A stretch of DNA of 64,000 nucleotides. It comes from Bog-473 sp035551835. GTDB lineage: Bacteria; Actinomycetota; Acidimicrobiia; Acidimicrobiales; RAAP-2. The DNA is taken from NCBI GenBank assembly GCA_035551835.1, contig DASZMN010000095.1, positions 62,001-126,000 of the forward strand, read 5' to 3'. Within the stretch, counting starts at the first letter, position 1, and each line of letters starts with the position of its first letter. The notes under the pieces were generated by a model. It was not told the DNA's origin. It saw only the letters and a list, made by a program, of their open reading frames with translations, and made no database searches. This document shows, one piece after another, positions 24,461 to 32,088 of this stretch. Made by a program: the position numbers and the translations under genes.

Positions 24461-26094
24461 GCGCACGCCAGCGGGTCGCCGTCGTGACCGGTGGCGGGGG
24501 TGGCATCGGGGGGGCGATCGCGGAGGAGCTCGGCCGCGGGGGTTGGTTCGTCGTCACCGTGGACCCGCTCGTCACCCTCGACGGCACCGAAGAGTTGCCC
24601 GAGCCCACAACGACGACCGCGGGGCGCATCGTGGCGGCCGGCGGTTCCGCCCGTGCGTCGTCGGCCTCCGTCACCGACGGTGCGGCGCTCCGCTCGCTGT
24701 TCGAAGAGCTGGCGCACGAGCACGGCGGACTGGACGCGGTCGTGAACGTCGCCGGCATCACGCGCCAGAGTTATCTCGCCCGCGGCACCGAAGAGGACTG
24801 GCAGGCCCTGCTCTCGGTGCATCTCGGGGGTTACCTCAACGTGCTCGATGCCGCGCTCCCTCTCATGGCCGAGTCGGGGCACGGGCGGGTCGTCGGCGTG
24901 ACGTCCGGCTCGGGGTGGCGGGCCGCCGACGCGGGGGGCTACAGCTGCGCGAAGCGAGCGGTCGCGGCCCTGACCTGGCAGCTGGGGCGCCGGGCGCCAA
25001 CGGGAGTGACCGTCAACGCCCTGTCGCCCATTGCCAACACCCGCATGGTCGCCGCCGCGCTCGAGCGGGCCCGCCAGGAGGGCCGGACGGGTGGCGGAGG
25101 CGGGCTGACGCTCGATTCGATGCCCGGCCCCGAGCAACTCGGCCCCCTGGGCGCCCACCTGGTGGACGACGGGTTCGGGTGGTGCACGGGCCAGGTCGTG
25201 TTCGCGAGCGGCCCCGAGGTCGCCATCGTCGAGCAACCCCGCCTCATGGAAGTCGTGCGCACCACCGGCGCCGTCTCGCTCCGGGCGCTGGTCCACGCGT
25301 TCGTTCCGCGCGCCCTCGTGAAGGCCGAAGCCAAACAGGCCAGTGCGGGCGGCGGCAATCCCCGCTTCGCCTCGATCTTCGACGCGCCGGCGCCCGATCC
25401 GACGCCTGCGCAAGCGACGAAGTCGTGCGTCGTCGTGCTCGACGGGCGCGCCCAGCTGGAGGCTCCGCTTCTCGCCGCGCTCGAGGCGCGGTCCTTCGCC
25501 TGCCACCGCGTCGGGTCGGGGCGCGGTTTCGACGGCGCGGCGGATACCCTGCGCGCCGTCGCCGACGCCGAGGGACCGGTCGACGCGGTCGTGATCGCGT
25601 TGGACGGGCATCGCCCTTCGTCCTCGACGAACGGCGGGTGGGAGTCGATTCTCGCCGACCACCGGGGGCTCGTGGAGCATCTGCACGCGGACGCGGCCTG
25701 GGCTCGGGCGACGGCCGAGTATGCGGCCCGCGCCGATCGTCCGGTGCAGCTGATGACCCTGACGGACGCCACCACGCCGGGGGGCAAGAGTCGGGCCCAG
25801 GCCGCCGATCAATTGGCGCGGGCGGCCGCGAGTGGGACCGCCGGACGCGTGACCGCCTTCGCGGCGAGCATCGAAGCACCCGACGCGGGCACCGGCCCGG
25901 TGGTCGGTGAGCTCGTCGGGCACCTCCTCACGGACCCGCAAGCAGCCGCCCTGGCCGGAGCCGAGCTGGTGGTGGGCCCGGGCTGGCTCGGGCTGCGCAG
26001 CCATCCCAGGCCCGTGGGCACCGTGACCTACGGAGGCCCGGCCGTCCCCGCCTGGCTCGACGACACGCTGAGAGAGATGGTCGGGGCGCCATGA
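24457..26094 (+). CDS. SDR with a second, degenerate Rossmann-like domain
   Basis: A 545-residue protein, twice SDR length. Residues 1-250 are a working SDR: VAVVTGGGGGIGGAIAEE loop, VNVAGI, catalytic YSCAK, and NALSPIANTRM. Residues about 320-540 (from SCVVVLDGRAQLEAPLL) repeat the alpha/beta pattern (AVVIALDG, VQLMTLTDATTPGG) but lack the glycine-rich loop and a Tyr-x3-Lys. It may be a hydroxyacyl-CoA or alcohol dehydrogenase with a non-catalytic partner domain. GTG 24457 overlaps the BVMO stop; its own TGA overlaps the next ATG as ATGA. This tight coupling supports joint action on the BVMO substrate or product. Confidence 0.83.
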   Translation: MSARQRVAVVTGGGGGIGGAIAEELGRGGWFVVTVDPLVTLDGTEELPEPTTTTAGRIVAAGGSARASSASVTDGAALRSLFEELAHEHGGLDAVVNVAGITRQSYLARGTEEDWQALLSVHLGGYLNVLDAALPLMAESGHGRVVGVTSGSGWRAADAGGYSCAKRAVAALTWQLGRRAPTGVTVNALSPIANTRMVAAALERARQEGRTGGGGGLTLDSMPGPEQLGPLGAHLVDDGFGWCTGQVVFASGPEVAIVEQPRLMEVVRTTGAVSLRALVHAFVPRALVKAEAKQASAGGGNPRFASIFDAPAPDPTPAQATKSCVVVLDGRAQLEAPLLAALEARSFACHRVGSGRGFDGAADTLRAVADAEGPVDAVVIALDGHRPSSSTNGGWESILADHRGLVEHLHADAAWARATAEYAARADRPVQLMTLTDATTPGGKSRAQAADQLARAAASGTAGRVTAFAASIEAPDAGTGPVVGELVGHLLTDPQAAALAGAELVVGPGWLGLRSHPRPVGTVTYGGPAVPAWLDDTLREMVGAP

Positions 26095-26954
26095 CGCCAC
26101 CGCGCCGCGTCGTCGACGCGCACGTGCACCTGTGGGACCCGGCGCGGGCGGACTGGTACCCCTACCTGGCGCACCCCCCGGAGCAGGGCGCCGGCAACGT
26201 CTCGGGGATGTACCGTCGCTTCGACGTCGACACCTACCGGGCCGAGTCGCAGACATGGCGGGTCGAGAAGTTCGTCAACGTTGCCGCCGCCACCGGTCCC
26301 AACTCGGTCGAGGAGACGATCGAGCTGGACGCGCGGGCCGGCGAACGGGGCGGGCCGCACGCCATCGTCGGCGGCTTGCCGCCGGCCGAGTCTGCGACTG
26401 AGGCGATCGGGTTCATCGATCGTCAGATGTCGGCCCCCCGCTTCCGCGGCGTGCGCCCGATGGGTGGCCTCGGGCTGGCCGTCCCCTATCACGACGTGCT
26501 GCGCGCGTTGCGAGACAGGAATCTGGTCTTCGAGCTGATGGCGCATCCGGACCAGCTCCGGCCCGCGGCAGCAGAGCTCGCCGGGTTCGGAGATCTCACG
26601 GTCGTCGTCGAGCACACGGGGTGGCCCCGCAACGACTCCGACGAGGAGCGCGCGCTCTGGAAAGACGGTCTCGACGCACTGGCGGAGCTCGGCGACAACG
26701 TCGTGTGCAAGCTGTCTGGCCTGGCCATGCCGCTCGAGTCGATGCAGGTCGAAGTCCTCGGCCCCTGGCTCGAGTACGCCATCGGCGCCTTCGGCGCCGA
26801 CCGCTGCATGTTTGCCAGCAACTTCCCGGTGGACTCGATGTACGGCAGCTTCGACGACCTCTACTCCACCTTTGACACCGTCACGAGCGGCCTGGACGAT
26901 GCGAGCCGCGAGGCGCTCTTCGCCGGGACGGCGGAGCGGATCTATCGAATCTGA
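26091..26954 (+). CDS. Amidohydrolase family 2 protein (pyrone/lactone hydrolase-like)
   Basis: A 287-residue TIM-barrel hydrolase that, unlike the other amidohydrolases here, keeps the classical His-x-His: VDAHVHLWDPARADWYPYL. Other motifs: FVNVAAATGP, FRGVRPMGG, VVVEHTGWP, VCKLSGLAMP and MFASNFPVDSMYG. This branch includes 2-pyrone-4,6-dicarboxylate lactonase and L-fuconolactonase. It is coupled by ATGA to the double-domain SDR and is third in the BVMO operon, so opening the lactone formed by the BVMO is a reasonable guess. Confidence 0.87.
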   Translation: MTPPRRVVDAHVHLWDPARADWYPYLAHPPEQGAGNVSGMYRRFDVDTYRAESQTWRVEKFVNVAAATGPNSVEETIELDARAGERGGPHAIVGGLPPAESATEAIGFIDRQMSAPRFRGVRPMGGLGLAVPYHDVLRALRDRNLVFELMAHPDQLRPAAAELAGFGDLTVVVEHTGWPRNDSDEERALWKDGLDALAELGDNVVCKLSGLAMPLESMQVEVLGPWLEYAIGAFGADRCMFASNFPVDSMYGSFDDLYSTFDTVTSGLDDASREALFAGTAERIYRI

Positions 26955-26985
26955 ACGGCTCGGGCCCGGGTGACCGCGGTCGCGC

Positions 26986-27978
26986 TCAGTATGCGTTGTT
27001 GTTCTCGAAGTAGCGCCGCGGGTTCTCGACCAGCATGGTCTCGATCTGCGCGTCGCTCACGCCCCGTTCCCGGATGTACGGCAGGACGTCGTCTTCGATG
27101 TGGAGATAGGTCCACGTGGTGAGCGCGGCGACGATGCGGGGATCGATCATGTCGATGTAGCACGATGTGTCGTGCGACAGCACCATGCGGTCGGCGTACC
27201 CACGGCGACACATCTCCACCACGGTGTCGGCCCGAGCCTCGAAGGTCGTGTCGACGTACAGGCCGAAGCGATCCATGCCCAGGATGAAGCCGTGGTCGGC
27301 GAGGGCACTCAGGTGGTCGACGTCGGCGCTGTCACCGGAGTGACCGAGCACCACCCGCGTCGGGTCCACGCCCTCCTCGTCGCACAACACCTGCTTGACG
27401 ATCAGCCCGGCCTGCGAGGCAGGATGGGTGTGCACGGTGATCGGGGCGCCGGTGGCGCGGTGGGTCCGGGCCACGGCGCGCATGATTCGGGCCACCCCGT
27501 CGGTGAGGCCCTGGTGGTCGATCGCACATTTCAAGAAGGCGGCCTTGACCCCGGTGCCGGTGATGCCTTCGGTGATGTCGGCGGTGAACATCTCGATCAT
27601 CGGGTCGGGCACGTCGGCGCCGAGCGCGGCGTACACCGCCGGATCGCGGTAGTAGAAGAAAAACGGCACCTGGTCGTAGGTGTAGCAGCCCGTGGCGGGG
27701 ATGATGTGCAGGTCGGGCACCTGCTCGGCGATGCGCTCGATGCGCGGGATGTACCGGCCCAGCCCGATGACAGTGGGGTCGACGATGGTGCGAGTGCCCT
27801 GGGCCGCCAGCGCCCCGAGCTTGACCACGGCGTCGGCCACCCGCTCGTCTTCATTGCCCCACTCGGACGGGTAATTCTGCTGGACGTCGGCGTCGAGGAC
27901 GAACACGTGCTCGTGCATGTAGGTCCGGCCGAGGTCGGCGGTGTCCACCGGGCCACGGATCGTCTCAACGGTCGCCAC
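26986..27978 (-). CDS. Phosphotriesterase-family metal hydrolase (likely lactonase)
   Basis: A 330-residue PTE/PLL-family TIM barrel. Binuclear-metal ligands can be read: MHEH (His22, His24), Lys150 in AAFLKCA as the carboxylated lysine position, His183 in TVHTHPASQ, His213 in LGHSGD and Asp270 in LSHD. Members are lactonases or esterases more often than true phosphotriesterases. GTG 27978 has GGAG 8 bases upstream. It is convergent with the amidohydrolase and divergent from the Tat phosphoesterase across 150 bases in which I see no clear operator. Confidence 0.9.
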   Translation of the reverse strand: MATVETIRGPVDTADLGRTYMHEHVFVLDADVQQNYPSEWGNEDERVADAVVKLGALAAQGTRTIVDPTVIGLGRYIPRIERIAEQVPDLHIIPATGCYTYDQVPFFFYYRDPAVYAALGADVPDPMIEMFTADITEGITGTGVKAAFLKCAIDHQGLTDGVARIMRAVARTHRATGAPITVHTHPASQAGLIVKQVLCDEEGVDPTRVVLGHSGDSADVDHLSALADHGFILGMDRFGLYVDTTFEARADTVVEMCRRGYADRMVLSHDTSCYIDMIDPRIVAALTTWTYLHIEDDVLPYIRERGVSDAQIETMLVENPRRYFENNNAY

Positions 27979-28128
27979 TCTGCGCGCTCCCTCCGGTTGG
28001 CTGCCCAGACCCTATTGGCCGAAGGCACGACTCGCCTCGAGGCCGCTGCCCGAGTCGGCGACAAGCAGATTGACGAGCCGCCGGGCAGCGCCGGACCACG
28101 CCGCATCGGACCTGTACCGTGACCACCC

Positions 28129-29541
28129 ATGGACGAGAGGCGACGGTTCGGCCGCCGGGGCCTGCTCGGGGGTGCTGCGGTCGCCGGCGCCGCGGTCGCA
28201 GGTCTGGGTGCTGCACGATCGGCCGGGGCCCTCGAGGGTCGCGCCGCGTCACTCCGGCTGCCGGACAGCCTTCCTCACCCAGGCGTCCCAGCCGGGACCG
28301 ACATGCTGCCCGACCTCGAACACGTCGTCATCCTCATGATGGAAAACCACTCGTTCGACGACCACTTCGGCCGGCTCGGACGGGGCGACGGGCTCAAGGT
28401 CGCCGGTGACGGGAGCCCCCTCAATTACAACCCGGCGGCGGACGGTGGCTACATCCTGTCCTATCCGATGCCGAACACCGCGGTGCCGGTGGATTCCCAA
28501 ATCGGTCAGAACTGGAATACGTCACACCTCTGCTGGGATCACGGCACCAACATGGGCTTCGCCCGCGCCTGCGGTCCCGCGTCGATGGGACACTTCACCG
28601 GAACGCAGCTGCCGTTCTATTACTCGCTGGCGTCCCATTTTCCGATCGGCGATCGCTATTTCTCGTCGGTGATGGGACAGACCTACCCCAACCGCCGGTT
28701 CTTGATCGCCGCCACCGCTCTCGGTGACGTGGCGACGAACTCGACGGGCATCTCGTCCAAGGACGCACCCAACGGGACGATCTTCGACCGGTTGGAGACG
28801 TACAACATCACCTGGAAGGACTACTACCCCGATCTGCCGACGGCGGCGCTGTTCTTGCCCGAGTACAGCGCGCATGTCCACGACGGCCGGCTGGCTCCGA
28901 TCAACCAATTCCTCGCTGACGCCGCCGCCGGTCAGCTTCCCCAGTTCTCCCTGGTCGATCCCTACACCGACTTTTCCGAGGAGGACGGCGACATCTCCAT
29001 CGGCGAGGCGTATGCCGCACGAATCATCGGAGCCGTGCTGGCCTCGCCGAACTGGTCAAAGACGGCGATGTTCCTCGTCTACGACGAGCACGGTGGCTGG
29101 TACGACCACGTTCCGCCTCGGCCGATCGTGCGCCCCGACAGCGTGCCCCCCGAGATCACCGTGCCACCGGATCAACCTGGCGCCTACGACTTCACCGGGT
29201 TTCGCGTTCCGTGTGTCGTGATCTCGCCTTTCGCCAAGCGGAACTTTGTGTCGCACGCCGTGCACGAACACACCAGCCTCCTGAAATTCGTCGAGACGAA
29301 GTGGAACCTGCCGGCGATGACGTACCGCGACGCCAACGCGCCCGACATGTTGGAGTTCTTCGAGTTCTCCGGTAACCCGCCATTTGCACATCCGCCGGCA
29401 TTGCACACGCCGCTCAACCCGTTCACTGGTCCCCTGCCGGTGAGCTCGAGTGCGCCGGGATTCCATCCGCTCGCGACCGGAGTCCAAGCTGCGACCTTGC
29501 CGCCCGCCAAATACAAGGTCCGACGGCCCCCGCGCCCGTGA
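28129..29541 (+). CDS. Tat-exported phosphoesterase family protein (phospholipase C/acid phosphatase type)
   Basis: A 470-residue PF04185 protein. The N-terminus MDERRRFGRRGLLGG followed by an Ala/Gly-rich hydrophobic stretch to about residue 35 is a twin-arginine signal. The catalytic-site motif is MMENHSFDDHFG, followed by GQTYPNRRF, EEDGDISIGEAY, VYDEHGGWYDHVPP and a C-terminal HEHTSLLKFVETKW. Such enzymes cleave phospholipids or phosphate esters outside the membrane. It is a single gene with ATG 28129. The substrate (phosphatidylcholine, sphingomyelin or phosphoprotein) is not predictable. Confidence 0.9.
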   Translation: MDERRRFGRRGLLGGAAVAGAAVAGLGAARSAGALEGRAASLRLPDSLPHPGVPAGTDMLPDLEHVVILMMENHSFDDHFGRLGRGDGLKVAGDGSPLNYNPAADGGYILSYPMPNTAVPVDSQIGQNWNTSHLCWDHGTNMGFARACGPASMGHFTGTQLPFYYSLASHFPIGDRYFSSVMGQTYPNRRFLIAATALGDVATNSTGISSKDAPNGTIFDRLETYNITWKDYYPDLPTAALFLPEYSAHVHDGRLAPINQFLADAAAGQLPQFSLVDPYTDFSEEDGDISIGEAYAARIIGAVLASPNWSKTAMFLVYDEHGGWYDHVPPRPIVRPDSVPPEITVPPDQPGAYDFTGFRVPCVVISPFAKRNFVSHAVHEHTSLLKFVETKWNLPAMTYRDANAPDMLEFFEFSGNPPFAHPPALHTPLNPFTGPLPVSSSAPGFHPLATGVQAATLPPAKYKVRRPPRP

Positions 29542-29568
29542 GGGTGTGGTCGTCCGCCGGCTCGAGGT

Positions 29569-29598
29569 TTGACTGCGCCGGTATTCACGTCGTAGTCT
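29569..29598 (+). promoter_or_regulatory. Possible promoter of the P450-TetR operon
   Basis: TTGACT (29569-29574) and TAGTCT (29593-29598) are separated by 18 bases in the 101-base gap before the P450. The -35 is close to consensus and the -10 is weak. Position and spacing are the only support. Confidence 0.35.
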
Positions 29599-29642
29599 GA
29601 CATGAAATTCCTGGCTCGGGCCGAGGCACCGTGGAGGCAGAC

Positions 29643-30830
29643 GTGAGCGACGTCGACTACGACATGTACAGCGTCGAGATCAACGCCGACCCGTACCCGG
29701 TGTACCGCCGGCTGCGGGAAGAGGCGCCGATCTACCACAACGACCAACACGACTTCTTCGCCGTGAGTCGATTCGAGGACGTGGAGAAGGGGTTGCTCGA
29801 CGCCCAGACCTACATCTCGGGCAAGGGTGCGATCCTCGAGATCATCAAGGCCGACATCGACATTCCCCCAGGCGTCATTATCTTCGAGGATCCGCCGACA
29901 CACACCATCCACCGGCGGCTGCTATCGCGCGCGTTCACGCCCCGGCGGGTCGCCGAGCTCGAGCCGAAGATCCGCGAGTTCTGCGCCCACAGCCTCGATC
30001 TTCTCGTTGGCGCGGACGGGTTCGACTTCATCGCCGACTTTGGCGCACAGATGCCGATGCGAGTCATCAGCATGCTGCTCGGCATCCCGGAGAGCGACCA
30101 GGAAGCGGTGCGCGATCACGTGGACTCAAGCCTGCGCACCAAAGAGGGCGAGCCGATGCGGGTCTCGAACGACAACTTCGTGACCGGCGAGAAATTCGCC
30201 GAATACGTCGACTGGCGGGTCGATCATCCGTCCGACGACATCATGACCGAACTCCTGAACGTCGAGTTCGTCGACGAGACGGGCGCGACCCGCAAGCTCA
30301 CACGGACCGAACTCCTGACCTACATTGAGGTGCTGGCCGGAGCCGGAAACGAAACGACAACCCGTCTGATCGGATGGATGGCGAAGGTGTTGGCAGAGCA
30401 TCCGGATCAGCGGGCCGACCTGGTCAAAGACCCATCGCTGATCCCCGCCGCCATTGAGGAGGTCCTCCGCTTCGAGTCCCCCGCGCCCCATGTCGGACGC
30501 TGCGTCGCCGGCCGGGATCTCGTCGTGCGCGACGTCGAAGTGCCCGAGGGAAGCGTGATGCTCTTCCTCCTGGGTTCGGCCAACCGCGACGACCGGAAGT
30601 TCCCCGACGGGGACACCTTCGACGTCCATCGCGAGGTCAGCCGGCACCTCACCTTTGGCAACGGGATCCATCTGTGCATGGGATCCGCCCTCGCCCGCAT
30701 GGAGGGTCGCATCGCCCTCGAGGAGCTGCTCGTGCGCATCCCCGAATGGGACGTCGACATAGAGAATGCGCGGTTGTCACCGACCTCGACCGTGCGGGGC
30801 TGGGAGACCCTCCCCGCGCTGCTCCCCTAG
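29643..30830 (+). CDS. Cytochrome P450 monooxygenase
   Basis: A 395-residue class I bacterial P450. The heme-binding loop is FGNGIHLCMGSALAR (Cys ligand), the I-helix oxygen-activation motif AGAGNETTTR, the ExxR element EEVLRFESP and the early FEDPPTHTIHRRLLSRAFTPRR are all present. It hydroxylates a hydrophobic substrate with electrons from a ferredoxin encoded elsewhere. GTG 29643 has GGAGG spaced 5 bases; GTG 29631 is an unlikely alternative. The TetR gene starts 7 bases downstream, so it likely controls this P450. Confidence 0.93.
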   Translation: MSDVDYDMYSVEINADPYPVYRRLREEAPIYHNDQHDFFAVSRFEDVEKGLLDAQTYISGKGAILEIIKADIDIPPGVIIFEDPPTHTIHRRLLSRAFTPRRVAELEPKIREFCAHSLDLLVGADGFDFIADFGAQMPMRVISMLLGIPESDQEAVRDHVDSSLRTKEGEPMRVSNDNFVTGEKFAEYVDWRVDHPSDDIMTELLNVEFVDETGATRKLTRTELLTYIEVLAGAGNETTTRLIGWMAKVLAEHPDQRADLVKDPSLIPAAIEEVLRFESPAPHVGRCVAGRDLVVRDVEVPEGSVMLFLLGSANRDDRKFPDGDTFDVHREVSRHLTFGNGIHLCMGSALARMEGRIALEELLVRIPEWDVDIENARLSPTSTVRGWETLPALLP

Positions 30831-30837
30831 ACGAACG

Positions 30838-31455
30838 GTGAGCAAGACGGCACCGCAGACCTCCAGACCACGCCGTTACGAGAGCCCGGTCCGGCGCAAA
30901 CAAGCTCTCGATACGCGCGAGCGCATCATCGCCGCCGGCTGCAAAATCCTGCGAACCTCGTCAATTCGGGACTGGCGCGCGCTCACCATGCGTGGCGTGG
31001 CCGAACGGGCCGGCGTGAACGAGCGGACCGTCTACCGCTACTTCGGGAACGAACGTGGCCTTCGCGATGCCGTCATGCATCGACTGGAGCAGGAGGCCGG
31101 AATCGAGCTGGACGGAATGCAGCTCGAGGACGTGGCGGACATCGCGGCGAGGATCTTTTGGCACGTGTCCTCGTACCCGGTGCGCCCGAAGCCGCCCCTC
31201 GATCCCACGCTCACGGATGCAAACCTTCGTCAGAGAGGCGCCCTCGTAAGGGCTCTACGCGACGGCATGCCCGCGTGGTCCGACGAGGAGCAGACAGCTG
31301 CCGCCGCCGTGCTCGACGTCCTGTGGAGCCTCGCAACGTACGAGCGATTGGCCTCGGACTGGCAGATGGAACCGGATCAGGCGATCAGGACCGTCGGCTG
31401 GGCGATCGGCTCGGTCGAAGTTGCGATCCGAAACGGGCAACGACCGCCAGGCTGA
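30838..31455 (+). CDS. TetR-family transcriptional regulator
   Basis: A 205-residue regulator with an N-terminal tail of about 25 residues, then the helix-turn-helix LDTRERIIAAGCKILRTSS...LTMRGVAERAGVNERTVYRYFGNERGL (recognition helix ERTVYRYFGNE). The C-terminal domain is helical and unassigned. GTG 30838 lies 7 bases behind the P450 stop, so it is translated in the same operon and probably feeds back on the promoter before 29643. It is convergent with the MarR gene at 31467. Confidence 0.87.
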   Translation: MSKTAPQTSRPRRYESPVRRKQALDTRERIIAAGCKILRTSSIRDWRALTMRGVAERAGVNERTVYRYFGNERGLRDAVMHRLEQEAGIELDGMQLEDVADIAARIFWHVSSYPVRPKPPLDPTLTDANLRQRGALVRALRDGMPAWSDEEQTAAAAVLDVLWSLATYERLASDWQMEPDQAIRTVGWAIGSVEVAIRNGQRPPG

Positions 31456-31466
31456 CCGCCTGCGAG

Positions 31467-32057
31467 CTACGCGACCTCCGATCGACCCTTCCGCCTCGGC
31501 TTGCTGGCCCCACGTGACGTCACATCCTCGAGCACTTCCTCCGAGCGCTCGACGTCGAATTCGTTGCCGCTCGTCCGGAGCTGGGCGAGCAGGTCGATGA
31601 GCTTGTTGCGCTCCGCCTCGGAAAGACCGATGCCTTCGTAGACGGTCGAATTCAGGTCTTCCGTCGCGTCCGTCGCAACCTTGCGGCCCCGAGCGGTGAT
31701 CTCGGCCAGCGTCGTACGCGCATCGGAAGGATGGGGCACCCGGCGAACCAGCTTGTCATCCTCCAGGCGATCGATGATGTTGGTGACCGTCGCCGGCGGG
31801 ATGCGCAGTGTCTTGCTGATCCAGCTGAGGGTCAGCGCAGATTCCGGGTCCGTCGCCAGCCAGGCCAGGACCTCATAGCGCGCGAACGTGAGGTCGTGCC
31901 TCGCCATCACCTGCTGCACCTGGTCGTTGAGGAGCTGGTAGGAACGCAGAATGGCGGTGTACACCGCCATGCCGGACGCGGCCTCGGGGGCCCAATGCTG
32001 GAGCCAGACACGACGGGACGCTTCGACGACGTCAAAGGGGGCCGGCTCGAAAGCCAT
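31467..32057 (-). CDS. MarR-family transcriptional regulator
   Basis: A 196-residue winged-helix protein. ILRSYQLLNDQVQQVMARHDLTFARYEVLAWLA is the dimer and first DNA-binding helix region, followed by WISKTLRIPPATVTNIIDRLEDDKLVRR and the wing HPSDARTTLAEIT. The C-terminus is a basic tail (PRRKGRSE). ATG 32057 is 31 bases downstream of the tandem CoA-transferase stop, so it may be the last gene of that operon. It may respond to an acyl-CoA or aromatic ligand of that pathway (inference). Confidence 0.87.
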   Translation of the reverse strand: MAFEPAPFDVVEASRRVWLQHWAPEAASGMAVYTAILRSYQLLNDQVQQVMARHDLTFARYEVLAWLATDPESALTLSWISKTLRIPPATVTNIIDRLEDDKLVRRVPHPSDARTTLAEITARGRKVATDATEDLNSTVYEGIGLSEAERNKLIDLLAQLRTSGNEFDVERSEEVLEDVTSRGASKPRRKGRSEVA

Positions 32058-32088
32058 GCCGGAAGGATACGACCTTGGCGCCGGGCGC

